A stretch of 64,000 nucleotides of DNA from Methylobacterium radiotolerans JCM 2831 (GTDB taxonomy: Bacteria > Pseudomonadota > Alphaproteobacteria > Rhizobiales > Beijerinckiaceae): positions 5,192,001 through 5,256,000 of the forward strand of contig NC_010505.1 of the NCBI RefSeq assembly GCF_000019725.1. Direction: 5' to 3'. Shown here piece after piece: positions 17,559-25,556 of this stretch. The position numbers and the translations under genes are program-made. The notes below the pieces were generated by a model. It saw only the letters and a list, made by a program, of their open reading frames with translations. It searched no databases and was not told the DNA's origin. The first letter of the stretch is position 1. Each line of letters opens with the position of its first letter.

Positions 17559-19010
17559 CTACGCAACGGCCCGCCCCGACAGGCCGCGCGGTCCGGAGAG
17601 GAGCAGGGCCGCGCTCGCCGCGAGGACGACCGTGATCACCGCGAACATCGCGTGCGGCCCGTAGGCCGAGAGGACCGGCAGGAGGATGATCGGCGCCAGC
17701 GCGGCGGCGACCCGGCCGCCGGCCCAGGCGCAGGTCATGGCCGAGGCCCGCAGCGGCGTCGGGAGCAGCTCCGTCGCGTAGACGGCGAGGATGCTGCCGT
17801 AGGTCGCCGCGGCGGTGTTGAACGCGATGCCGACGAGGACCAGCGTTAGGAACGTGCCGCTCGCGGCGAAGGCCGTGCCGAGGGCCGCCATCGCCGCCGC
17901 CAGGGCCGTCAGGCAGGCGCGCCGCTCGAGCCGGTCGATCACCAGCGCGGTCAGCAGGGTACCCAGCGGCGGCCCGAGCATCGACAGGGCAGCGAAGACC
18001 AGGGATTGGTCGACCTTGAACCCCTTCTCCACCATCACGACGGCGCTGAGCAGCGGGAAGGCGATCGTCGCCAGGGGGGCGAGGGTGTAGAGCCCGACGA
18101 ACAGCGCCGTCCGGCGCAGCTGGCGCGGCCCGGCGAACAGGCCGCGGAACCCCGCCGGCCCGGCCGCGGCTGGCGCCGGGTCCGGGCCGGCGGGGGCGGC
18201 GACCCGGACCCGGCCGGCCGCCCGCTCGAACCGGCGGCAGGCGGCGTCGGCCTCGGCGGAGCGCCCGACCGAGGCGAGCCACCGCGGCGATTCCGGCAGC
18301 CGCGCGAACAGGAGGCCGCCGAGCGCCGCCAGGGCGCCCCCGAGGATCAGCGCCCAGCGCCACGGCTCGATCCCCAGCGGCGCGCCCGGTGCGAGCATCT
18401 GGACCAGGCCGATGGCGGCCAGGCCGCCGAGGAGCCCGAGGCCGGCGCAGACCAGCAGCGTCGCGCCGCGGTGGCGCGCGGGCGTCACCTCGGCGAGGTA
18501 GGTGGCGACCAGGGGCGGGAACCCGCCGATCGCGAAGCCCGAGACCGTGCGGGCGATCGTCAGCGCCGTGAGCCCCTGGCTCGCGGCCGCGGCCAGCGAT
18601 CCGGCGGCCATCAGCGCGAGGGAGGCCTGGAGCGCGCGCCCGCGGCCGAGGCGATCCCCCAGCATCCCGAAGACGGGCGCGCCCACGGCCCCGCCGGCGA
18701 AGACGGAGGCGAGGAGCAGGGAGAGGCTGCCCCGCGGCATGCTGTGGGGCGGCGCGAGGAAGATGGCCGCCAGGGCGTTGCTCAGGGCGACCTCGGCGAT
18801 GTCGGTGAACAGGCCCAGCGTGCAGACGGCGAGCGCCGCCGCGTGGAGCCGCGTGATCGGCAGGGAATCGAGCCGCCGCGTGACGGCCGCGACCGACCCG
18901 TCCACCGGCGCGAGGGGGTCGGAGAGGCGCGCGGCCTGGATTCGGGCGTCGACCAAGCGTGTGGATCCTCTGCGACCGGAGCGTGCGCGCACCCGGTGAC
19001 GCACCGCCAT
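17559..19010 (-). CDS. MFS transporter, sugar/aromatic-acid type
   Basis: About 483 residues with twelve predicted membrane segments. The loop motif GDRLGRGRALQASL after TM2 and the LPESPRWLASVGRSAEAD stretch after TM6 are the classic signatures of the SP/AAHS branches. Typical substrates are sugars, aromatic acids or metabolites by proton symport. The ORF is open to 19331, but that would overlap the divergent GNAT gene and has no membrane features, so I place the start at the ATG at 19010; a later TTG is also possible. Upstream of the second AraC gene in the same direction. Substrate unknown. Confidence 0.8.
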   Translation of the reverse strand: MAVRHRVRARSGRRGSTRLVDARIQAARLSDPLAPVDGSVAAVTRRLDSLPITRLHAAALAVCTLGLFTDIAEVALSNALAAIFLAPPHSMPRGSLSLLLASVFAGGAVGAPVFGMLGDRLGRGRALQASLALMAAGSLAAAASQGLTALTIARTVSGFAIGGFPPLVATYLAEVTPARHRGATLLVCAGLGLLGGLAAIGLVQMLAPGAPLGIEPWRWALILGGALAALGGLLFARLPESPRWLASVGRSAEADAACRRFERAAGRVRVAAPAGPDPAPAAAGPAGFRGLFAGPRQLRRTALFVGLYTLAPLATIAFPLLSAVVMVEKGFKVDQSLVFAALSMLGPPLGTLLTALVIDRLERRACLTALAAAMAALGTAFAASGTFLTLVLVGIAFNTAAATYGSILAVYATELLPTPLRASAMTCAWAGGRVAAALAPIILLPVLSAYGPHAMFAVITVVLAASAALLLSGPRGLSGRAVA

Positions 19011-19253
19011 AGCGGCGTGTTCCGCACCGGGGAACGCGATGGCGTTCACAAATGCACCGAGCGCGCCACGGTCGCGGGTCGCGCGGAGGCCGGGGCGGCC
19101 CGGTCCGGCGATCCGCGGATCGCGCGGATCCGCCGACGAGCCCTCCGCCGGGAGCCTCGGCGCGCGGGCCGGCACCGCCATCACGCGCCTTGCTGATCGT
19201 CGGTCGGGAGGACATCCTGCGCGGGGGATGTCGGGGCGGATGGTCGGGGCACG

Positions 19254-19715
19254 ATGTTCGAGGTCGCGCAGGACGATCTGTCCGATGGTCAGACACGGGC
19301 GCTGTTGGCGCTCCATCTCGCCGGGATGCACGCATCCTCGCCGCCGGGCAGCGTGTTCGCTCTCGACCTGTCAGGCCTGCGAGCACCGGGCGTGACCGTC
19401 TGGACGGCGCGGCGGGGCGGGCGGGTGGCGAGCGTCGGGGCGCTCAGGATGGCGACGGACGGCTGGGCGGAGGTGAAGTCCATGCGGACGCATCCGGACT
19501 TCCTCCGTCAGGGAGCCGGCGCGGCGATCCTCGACACCATCATCGCGGCCGCCGCCGCCCGCGGCGCGCGGCGCCTGAGCCTCGAGACCGGATGCGGACC
19601 CGCATTCGCGCCCGCGCTCGCACTCTATCGGCGTCGAGGCTTCGTGAACGGCCCCGCGTTCGGGACCTACCTGCCGAGTGAATTCAACCAGTTCCTCCAT
19701 CTCGCGATCGCCTGA
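19254..19715 (+). CDS. GNAT family N-acetyltransferase
   Basis: 153-residue single GNAT domain. The acetyl-CoA binding motif A is visible as VKSMRTHPDFLRQGAGAAIL (Arg-Gln-Gly-Ala-Gly), followed by LSLETGCGPAFAPALALYRR and the closing RRGFVNGPAFGTY strand, similar to the YsnE/PanZ-like small acetyltransferases. The acceptor (amine, amino acid or protein) cannot be told. Divergent from the MFS gene with 243 bp between them; convergent with the hydrolase at 19906. Confidence 0.88.
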   Translation: MFEVAQDDLSDGQTRALLALHLAGMHASSPPGSVFALDLSGLRAPGVTVWTARRGGRVASVGALRMATDGWAEVKSMRTHPDFLRQGAGAAILDTIIAAAAARGARRLSLETGCGPAFAPALALYRRRGFVNGPAFGTYLPSEFNQFLHLAIA

Positions 19716-19905
19716 CCGAGCGGGGGCCACATCGCGCCGCCGTTCCCGGAGCGTCGCGCGGCCGCGATCCGTGCGACCGGCCGCAGCGGCGGACGGGGTC
19801 GAGGCGGGCCATCCAGGTTGTGGGGCGGGGTATCTGCCCGTGCGTGGCTGTCGCCGTGTTGCGCGCGCGGCGGACGTCACGCGCGTGAGCGGCTGTCCAC
19901 GGCGG

Positions 19906-20763
19906 TCACGGCCCGTCCAGGAAGGCGAGAAGCGCTGCATTGAAGAGCGCCGGATCCTGCAGGAACGCGAAGTGGCTGGCGTTCGGCAGGATCAGCAGGC
20001 CCGCCCCGGGGATCGTGGCGGCGAGGTACTCGGTGTGCGCGCGCTTGATCCCCTCGTCGTGGTCGCCGTCCGCGATGAGGACCGGCGCGCGGATCCGCTT
20101 CAGATCGGCTTCGGTCCAGCGCGGCTGCCCGCTCCACATCCGGCCCACGGCGTCGACGAAGGCGGCGTAGTCCTTCGGGGTCGGCGAGAGGGCCTCGTAC
20201 TCCTTGCCGGCCCGGTCGATGAAGGCGGCGAAGGTCGGGTTCTTCTCCACACCCTCGATCAGGCCCGACGGATCGGCGTTGGCGCCGAACGCGAACACCT
20301 TGCCGACGCGGTCGGGGTGGCGCATCGCCATGTCGAGACCGAGGATCGCGCCGTCGCTCCACCCGACGATGTCGGCGCGCGGGATCTTCAGCACGTCGAG
20401 CAGGCCGACCACGTCGTCGGTCATGAGGTCGTAGCCGAACGGCCGATCGTCCCGGGTGCTGCGGCCGTGCCCGCGGCTGTCCACGAGGATGACCGTGCGG
20501 CGGGCGGCGAGCGCGGCGACCTGATGGCCCCAGTAATCGGAGTTCGACAGGCCGCCGTGCAGCAGGACGACCGGCGGACCGCTGCCGATCGTGGCGTAAT
20601 ACAGCCGGATGCCGTTGATGGCGGCCCGGCCCGGGGTCGTGCCGGCGACCGGCGCGGGGGTCGGCGGCAAGTCCTGCCAGCGCGCCCCGGCCCAGGCCGG
20701 TGCGCCGGCCAGCAGAAGTGTCAGGACGATCACAATCCGAAGCATCGAGCGCCTGTCCGTCAT
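19906..20763 (-). CDS. secreted alpha/beta hydrolase
   Basis: 285 residues. A signal peptide (MLRIVIVLTLLLAGAPAWAG after a short MTDRRS) directs it to the periplasm. The fold is complete: oxyanion HGGLSNSDYW, nucleophile elbow GWSDGAI (Ser), acid in DGDHDEGI and catalytic His in NASHFAFL. The Trp-Ser-Asp elbow is typical of 3-oxoadipate enol-lactonase-like and lipase-like esterases, but substrate is unknown. Stops convergently with the GNAT gene; 190 bp between them show no gene. Confidence 0.87.
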   Translation of the reverse strand: MTDRRSMLRIVIVLTLLLAGAPAWAGARWQDLPPTPAPVAGTTPGRAAINGIRLYYATIGSGPPVVLLHGGLSNSDYWGHQVAALAARRTVILVDSRGHGRSTRDDRPFGYDLMTDDVVGLLDVLKIPRADIVGWSDGAILGLDMAMRHPDRVGKVFAFGANADPSGLIEGVEKNPTFAAFIDRAGKEYEALSPTPKDYAAFVDAVGRMWSGQPRWTEADLKRIRAPVLIADGDHDEGIKRAHTEYLAATIPGAGLLILPNASHFAFLQDPALFNAALLAFLDGP

Positions 20764-20972
20764 GGGCGGGACCGGCTGCTGGAGCGATCCGGTCCTCCTC
20801 GACCCGCCGCGACCGCGATCCGCGGTCGATATGCGCGCGGACCGTGACCGGCCCGGATTACACGACGATTTCAGACCGCGGCTCGCGCGGACGCGGAAAC
20901 GCGATGTCCGCCGTGCGGCGCGGTCCCGAGCGCCGAAGGCGGTGCCCGGCCCCGCCGCGGAGGATCGGGCTT

Positions 20973-21215
20973 CTAGAAGCGCGGGTTCGTGCGGCGGGGC
21001 TGGTCCGGCCGCGGCGCGGGGGTGACCGGGGCGTGCCGATGGCCGACCACGTCGCCGTTGCGATAGGCCTCCCGGATGTTGTGTCGCGCGGCCCGACCCG
21101 CCGTCCCGCCGGGCTGCGTCACGGCCGAATCGCCGGACGGGGCCAGGACGGTCTGCGCCGAGGCCGGCCCCGCGCAGACGAGAAGAAGCGTGACGCAGCC
21201 CGACAGAACCTTCAT
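20973..21215 (-). CDS. small secreted protein, function unknown
   Basis: 80 residues starting at the ATG at 21215 with a clear signal peptide (MKVLSGCVTLLLVCAGPASA, cut before QTV). The mature part is short, rich in Arg, Pro, Thr and Gly and has no Cys (HNIREAYRNGDVVGHRHAPV). The frame is open upstream to 21326 but the region before 21215 lacks protein character. No family recognised. It lies between the hydrolase and a MucR gene, all leftward. Confidence 0.65.
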   Translation of the reverse strand: MKVLSGCVTLLLVCAGPASAQTVLAPSGDSAVTQPGGTAGRAARHNIREAYRNGDVVGHRHAPVTPAPRPDQPRRTNPRF

Positions 21216-21354
21216 GGCCCGATACCTCCCGCCCGAGCGCGTTGCCGCGACGGGCGAACCCTCGGTGAAGGCGCCCGCGCGCCGCCCCGTCCCGCGTATC
21301 TCCGTCCGTGCGGGCGATCGGCTCACGGGGGGGCTCGGCGGACGGGGACGTCGG

Positions 21355-21765
21355 TCAGGCGGCCTTGCCGAGCCGGATCGCCTTGGCGATCTCCGAGCGG
21401 CGCTCGGCGTAGCCGGGCGCGGTCATCGGGTAATCGTCCGGGAGCCCGTAGCGCGCGCGGTACCGCTCCGGCGTGAGCCCGTGCGCGGTGAGGTGCCGCT
21501 TCATGGTTTTGTACGACCGGCCGTCGATGAAGCTGACGATGCCGTCCGGGCGGACCGAGCCGCGGATCCGCGCGGCGTCGGGCTGCTCGGGCGGCGCCTC
21601 GGTGACCGCCGGCCGGACGGCGAGCGCGGAGAACGCGCCGTGCACGGTGACCAGAAGCGGCGGTATGCCGGTGTGCGGCAGCGCGTTGTTCGACAGGTAG
21701 GCGGTCACGACGCGCAGGGCCACGTCGCTGATCGTCCGTTCGAGATGATCCTGATTCTTGCGCAA
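21355..21765 (-). CDS. Ros/MucR family transcriptional regulator lacking the zinc cysteine
   Basis: 136 residues. The MucR core is intact: SVRPDGIVSFIDGRSYKTMK, RHLTAHGLTPERYRARYGLP and DYPMTAPGYAERRSEIAK. In classical Ros/MucR the segment after IV begins with a zinc-binding Cys (VCLEC/VCLED); here it is Ser, while Asp and both His remain. Some rhizobial Ros homologues are known to fold without zinc, so it may still bind AT-rich DNA. N-terminal residues 1-50 match the oligomerisation region. The 300 bp upstream are A/T-rich, fitting MucR-type autoregulation. A second paralogue is at 33706. Confidence 0.9.
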   Translation of the reverse strand: MRKNQDHLERTISDVALRVVTAYLSNNALPHTGIPPLLVTVHGAFSALAVRPAVTEAPPEQPDAARIRGSVRPDGIVSFIDGRSYKTMKRHLTAHGLTPERYRARYGLPDDYPMTAPGYAERRSEIAKAIRLGKAA

Positions 21766-22065
21766 CTCGATCGGCCCCTTCTTCGATCTCCGCGATACCT
21801 GATATAGACCATGAATACTCGGACATTACCCGATGTCAATGAAGAATGACGGGATCGGCAAGTAACGAATTTTGAATGCAGAATTATTGCGACGTGATCT
21901 GCTTCCTCTGGCCGATCATCCGCCCGTCGTCATGTCTGAGGTTTCGAGGGTAGCCGTCGAATTTCTCGACGCGCGCGCGACGTGCGGCACCGGCCGGGCT
22001 CCGACGCTTCCGATTCGCGGATCTTCGTGGTCCAATACGGTTCGAGCGCATCGCGAAATCTCTCC
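21766..22065. promoter_or_regulatory. A/T-rich region upstream of mucR-like gene
   Basis: 300 bp between two divergent genes. The part 21785-21895 is far more A/T-rich than the flanks, with several TA and AATT steps, as expected for MucR/H-NS-like targets. No exact promoter is called. No gene seen. Confidence 0.4.
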
Positions 22066-22500
22066 ATGGTCGCCACACGCCGCCCGCCCGCGCCGAGATC
22101 GAAGGTCCGGACGTTCCGCGCCGCGCCCGGAGCCGGCCGTGTATGCGCGGTGCTGGCGGCGCTTCTCGGTGGCCTGCTCGCGGCCCCGTTCGCCCACGGG
22201 CAGGGCGCGGACGATCCCGAGGCCGAGATGCGGGCGCGGGTCGCCGCGGCCTTCCCGGATGCCGGCCTCGTGCTGTTCCGCAAGATCCGGCCGATCCCCG
22301 CCGAGGCGGGGCCGACGGTGGCGTTCTGCGGTCAGGTCAGCACCGGTCCCGCCGAGCGGGGACGGGCGGATTACCACCTGTTCCTGTACGATCGGACCGA
22401 CACGGCCGAGACCGTCCGCATCCTCGGATCGGAATCCCTCAACGGCTATCGCGTCGGCCGGAAGCTGATCGGCGCCCTGCGGCGGGTCGGCTGCCTGTGA
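22066..22500 (+). CDS. secreted protein of unknown function
   Basis: 144 residues from the ATG at 22066. After a basic stretch there is a signal peptide (VCAVLAALLGGLLAAPFAHG) and a mature domain of about 100 residues with AFPDAGLVLFRKIRPIPAEA and VAFCGQVSTGP, ending LIGALRRVGCL; two Cys could pair. No known family. The start is uncertain because no good ribosome site is seen and the frame is open from 21982. Similar small exported orphans follow at 22890 and 23395. Confidence 0.65.
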   Translation: MVATRRPPAPRSKVRTFRAAPGAGRVCAVLAALLGGLLAAPFAHGQGADDPEAEMRARVAAAFPDAGLVLFRKIRPIPAEAGPTVAFCGQVSTGPAERGRADYHLFLYDRTDTAETVRILGSESLNGYRVGRKLIGALRRVGCL

Positions 22501-22552
22501 GGCGGAGGGCGCGGGCGTTCCGTCTCACACGTGACGAAAATGTGGCAGAAGC

Positions 22553-22580
22553 TTGACTATTCTGCCGTGATCGGTTTATA
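22553..22580 (+). promoter_or_regulatory. sigma-70-type promoter of the 22630 gene
   Basis: TTGACT at 22553-22558 and TTTATA at 22575-22580 are separated by 16 bp, close to the sigma-70 consensus. The predicted start near 22588 leaves a leader of about 40 nt before the GGAGG site and ATG at 22630. Confidence 0.55.
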
Positions 22581-22629
22581 GCTTGACCGTGGCGTTGCAG
22601 TTACGCCCCCGAGTCCCGTGGAGGTTCGG

Positions 22630-22890
22630 ATGTGCGCGCGGAAGACCTTCTACATTTTCGTCTCGGCCTCGGACGGTGAGCAGTTCTGCGCCGTCCGGCA
22701 GGATCAGCCGATCCCGTCGCTCCTCGACGGCGTGCGCTGGACGTATGTCGGCTGCATCGACATCACCCGGGACAGGCCGTACGGGTTCGACGCGGACGCC
22801 GCGCACGCGGCGATGCGGAGCCGCGGCGTCTACTTCTACCGGCGCGAACTGATGTTCCGCCGGGCCAACTTCCTCCTCGAAGCCGCCTGA
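22630..22890 (+). CDS. small cytoplasmic protein of unknown function
   Basis: 86 residues; start chosen at the ATG at 22630 because GGAGG lies 7 nt before it. No signal peptide. The sequence (KTFYIFVSASDGEQFCAVRQ, then DQPIPSLLDGVRWTYVGCID) looks like a compact alpha/beta fold with two Cys. No family recognised. Its stop TGA overlaps the ATG of the next gene (TGATG), so the two are translationally coupled behind the promoter at 22553. Confidence 0.7.
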   Translation: MCARKTFYIFVSASDGEQFCAVRQDQPIPSLLDGVRWTYVGCIDITRDRPYGFDADAAHAAMRSRGVYFYRRELMFRRANFLLEAA

Positions 22891-23309
22891 TGCGCCTTCG
22901 CCCCGGAGCGATCCTGGGCGGCGCACTGGCCGGCGCGCTGGTCGTCGGCGGTCTCGGGTTCGCGCCCGCCGCCGAGGCGCAGATGCCGACGCGGGTCGGC
23001 ACCTGTGCGGCGACAACCATCGCGCGGATCGGGACGCGGTTCAGCGACACGCTCGCGAGGCCGAAGGGCGACGGGATCGACGAGGGGACGAGCGTCGATC
23101 TGAAGAACGGCGTCTACGGCGTGTCCTACGCGTATGTCGACGCGGTCGCGCGCTCGCGGGTCGGCGACCGGGTGATGACCTGCCTCGTTCTCCTGCCGAC
23201 CGGCTGCCCCAGGGGCGACGATCGCGGCAAGATGTACACGACGACCAACCTGCGCACGCTGGATTCCTGGACATTGCCCGACTCGCAGCACATGTGCGGC
23301 GGGGCCTGA
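22890..23309 (+). CDS. secreted cysteine-containing protein of unknown function
   Basis: 139 residues. A signal peptide with twin Gly-Ala rich core (GAILGGALAGALVVGGLGFA) ends at AEA-QMP. The mature domain has four Cys (GTCAAT, MTCLVLLPTGCP, HMCGG), likely two disulfides in the periplasm, and GVYGVSYAYVDAVARSRVGD. It looks like a small beta-rich periplasmic protein; no family named. Coupled to the preceding gene by TGATG. Confidence 0.72.
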   Translation: MRLRPGAILGGALAGALVVGGLGFAPAAEAQMPTRVGTCAATTIARIGTRFSDTLARPKGDGIDEGTSVDLKNGVYGVSYAYVDAVARSRVGDRVMTCLVLLPTGCPRGDDRGKMYTTTNLRTLDSWTLPDSQHMCGGA

Positions 23310-23394
23310 ACGGGCCTCCGTGAACCCGCCGCTCGGACGAGCGCGCGGCCTCCCGGGGCCGGATTCCGGGCGCCGGTGAAGAGGAGAGGGATCC

Positions 23395-23703
23395 GTGTCG
23401 GTCAGGAACGGTCTTGCCGCCCTCGTGCTGGCGGCGGCGGGCGCGGCGCCGGCCCCCGCCTGGGCGTGGGGCGTCCCCGGATGCACCAACCTTCCCGAGT
23501 ACAACCGCGCCCTGGGCGCCCTGCAGGGCATGACGAGCGCCTGCGACATGAGCGTCGAGGAGGCCCGCCGGGTCGTCGCGGCCCATGACGGCGTCGCGCC
23601 CGGCCCCCCGGTTGCCGCCGCGGAGCCGCCGCCGCCGCGGGTCGCGCCGCGGCACCGCAGGGCGCGGGCGCACCGGAGCGCGCGGCCGCGGCATCACCGC
23701 TGA
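23395..23703 (+). CDS. small secreted protein with basic His/Arg-rich tail
   Basis: 102 residues from a GTG start with GAGGAGAGGG upstream. Signal peptide ends at AWA-WGVPG. The short mature core (GCTNLPEYNRALGALQGMTS ACD) has two Cys, then a Pro-rich linker and a tail of Arg/His (RVAPRHRRARAHRSARPRHH). The tail could bind metal or nucleic acid/polyanion; that is speculation. Orphan. Confidence 0.65.
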   Translation: MSVRNGLAALVLAAAGAAPAPAWAWGVPGCTNLPEYNRALGALQGMTSACDMSVEEARRVVAAHDGVAPGPPVAAAEPPPPRVAPRHRRARAHRSARPRHHR

Positions 23704-23719
23704 GCCGGCCGGCCGGCGC

Positions 23720-24172
23720 TCAGGTCTCGTCGCCCGGCGCGCCCGGGGGATCCGCGCGGGCGCGCGCCCAGTCCCGGTCGCGCTGCGCCTGCCGGGCGCG
23801 CTGCTCCGCCACGTAGGCGTTCTCGTCGGCGCGTTCCCGCTTCCGGCGGCGGTCGGCGGCCGCCGCGCTCCGCTTGCGCCACGCCTCCGTCTCGGCCTTC
23901 TGGCGCAGCAACTCCTCGACCGTGATGGGGGTCACGGGCGCCCTGGGTTGCGCCCAGGGATAGGGCCGCCGCGGCGGAGGCGGGCGGGGCGCCCGGTCGG
24001 CGGAGGCCTGCCCGTCACGCCGGAGCGCCTCGGCCGCCTCGGCGAGGGTTATTCCGGCGCCCCGCGCGATGCGCTCGGCGGCGGCCCGGGCGGCCGCCCG
24101 CTCGCCCGCCGTGGCGCCCTGGGCGGCGAGCGCGAGGCATTTCTCGAACCGGTCTCGGTCGGCGGGGGTCAT
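23720..24172 (-). CDS. DUF2786-like hypothetical protein
   Basis: 150 residues. The N-terminal 45 residues (DRDRFEKCLALAAQGATAGE, then RAAARAAAERIARGAGITLA) resemble the DUF2786 helical repeat often seen in phage-related or DNA-associated proteins. A Pro-rich linker leads to a highly charged helix with Arg/Ala/Glu repeats (residues 85-140), a likely coiled coil or single alpha-helix. No catalytic motif. Convergent with the secreted gene at 23395. Confidence 0.6.
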   Translation of the reverse strand: MTPADRDRFEKCLALAAQGATAGERAAARAAAERIARGAGITLAEAAEALRRDGQASADRAPRPPPPRRPYPWAQPRAPVTPITVEELLRQKAETEAWRKRSAAAADRRRKRERADENAYVAEQRARQAQRDRDWARARADPPGAPGDET

Positions 24173-24336
24173 GAGCGGCGTCTTACCGCCAAGTCGGCCC
24201 GCCTGTCCCGTCGCTCCGATCCGTCAGTGCGGCGGCGCGCCGGCCACCGTGCCGGCGAAGCGGCCGAGTCTCTCGCAAACGATCCGGACGGCGGCCTCCG
24301 CGAGGTCTCCCGGCGGTGGCGCCGCGGCTCGTGCCG

Positions 24337-24555
24337 CTACGTCCGGACGCGTCCGCTCCCGCGCGGTCCGATCGCCGGCAGGCCGGTCCCGTCCGGCAGT
24401 CCGCCGAGCGCCACGAGGATCCGTCCGAGGAGCGCCCGCGAGTGCCGCGCGCCGTTGCCGATGGTCGCGCGGTCCGGCCGGCCCGGATGGGCCTCGTAGG
24501 CCGCGCGCAGCCGGTCGAGCTGCCGCCTGCGCGTCTCGGGATCGCTGGAACCCAC
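24337..24555 (-). CDS. small hypothetical protein, GTG start
   Basis: 72 residues. The GTG at 24555 has a near-perfect GGGAGGA site 8 nt upstream. The product (GSSDPETRRRQLDRLRAAYE, then LLGRILVALGGLPDG) has one amphipathic helix and a short hydrophobic helix. A second open frame on the same strand continues to 24224 and ends LAEAAVRIVCERLGRFAGTV, also with coding-like codons; either two genes overlap or a frameshift splits one longer gene. Confidence 0.5.
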   Translation of the reverse strand: MGSSDPETRRRQLDRLRAAYEAHPGRPDRATIGNGARHSRALLGRILVALGGLPDGTGLPAIGPRGSGRVRT

Positions 24556-24664
24556 GGCCCATCCTCCCGGCAGGCCCTGGCTCGCGGTGCGCCCCCGCGA
24601 GCGAGCCTTCGACCATCCCGAGTCGGGGAGTTGGAAAACCGTGTCTGAACGGTCCCTACGACCT

Positions 24665-24751
24665 TTAGCGCCGGAACGCCTGGACATACGCCGCAGGCTC
24701 CCCGACCGTGTGGTCAAGGATACGGGTGCCGTTGTGGTCGGCACCGACCAT
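24665..24751 (-). CDS. possible 28-residue small protein
   Basis: MVGADHNGTRILDHTVGEPA followed by AYVQAFRR and TAA. Codons are of the coding type for this DNA and the frame is open 17 codons further upstream to a TAG, but there is no clear ribosome site. It lies between the importer gene yehW and a small orphan. It could be a real small ORF, or the remnant of a longer one. Confidence 0.3.
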   Translation of the reverse strand: MVGADHNGTRILDHTVGEPAAYVQAFRR

Positions 24752-24812
24752 CAGACAGGGGGTTCCACGCCCCAGGGCCGCGCGTACGGCCCCGCTGGCG
24801 TTCTAGTCGCGT

Positions 24813-25556
24813 CTAGGAACGAAATCCAGCCCGTCGTGCCGCTTCGCGCTCGAGGCTTCGGAAGCCGCCATCGATCAGCAGGGCCAGCGCGGACACGGCG
24901 AGGCCGCCCTGCAGCACGTAGGCGGTGTTGCCGGTGAGCAGGCCGGAGATGATCACCTCGCCGAGGGTGCTGGCCGCGACCGTCGAGCCGATCGTCGCCG
25001 TCGCCAGCCCGATGACGGCGGCGAGGCGGATCCCCGACAGGATCATCGGCAGCGCCAGGGGCAGCTCGACGCGGACGAGCCGCTGCCGGTCGGTCAGCCC
25101 CATGCCGCGCGCGGCCTCCATCAGCGCCGGGTCGAGATCCTCGAGCCCGGTGAGCGCGGTCTCGAAGATCGGCAGGAGCCCGTAGAGGACCAGGGCGATC
25201 AGGGTCGGAACCGCCCCGAACCCGAGGATCGGGACGGCCAGGGCCAGGACCGCGACGGGCGGGAAGGTCTGCCCGATGCGGGCCACCGACCGGGCGAACG
25301 GCAGCACGTCGCGGCCGGCCGGCCGCGTGGCCGCGACCGCGAGGCCGAGGGCGATCGCGGCCGCGATCGTGGTCGCGGCCGCGACGAGCAGGAGGTGGGT
25401 GACGGCGAGCGTCAGCAGCGGCGTCTGGGCGTAGATCGGCGGCGCGTCGCCGGGGGCGAAGGGCCGGAACAGGGGCGCGAACAGGCCCGGAGCGACCAGG
25501 AACGCCCCCAGCAGGGCGAGGAGCGCGGCCCGGGCGATCCGCGGGGCGCCGATCAC
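24813..25556 (-). CDS. yehW: osmoprotectant-type ABC permease (YehW-like)
   Basis: 247 residues, about the size of E. coli YehW. Five to six membrane segments and the binding-protein-dependent EAA loop (MEAARGMGLTDRQRLVRVEL) identify an ABC inner-membrane permease of the ProW/OpuCB branch. The start is the GTG at 25556, whose last bases form the ATPase stop (GTGA). Last gene of the leftward osmF-yehY-yehX-yehW set. Probable substrates are betaine-like compounds; E. coli's version is a low-affinity, stress-induced system, so the substrate here is uncertain. Confidence 0.87.
   Translation of the reverse strand: MIGAPRIARAALLALLGAFLVAPGLFAPLFRPFAPGDAPPIYAQTPLLTLAVTHLLLVAAATTIAAAIALGLAVAATRPAGRDVLPFARSVARIGQTFPPVAVLALAVPILGFGAVPTLIALVLYGLLPIFETALTGLEDLDPALMEAARGMGLTDRQRLVRVELPLALPMILSGIRLAAVIGLATATIGSTVAASTLGEVIISGLLTGNTAYVLQGGLAVSALALLIDGGFRSLEREAARRAGFRS

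Noticed and set aside
19011-19331. N-terminal extension of the MFS protein
   Set aside because: It would overlap the divergent acetyltransferase gene and has low-complexity Arg/Pro content with no membrane or signal features.
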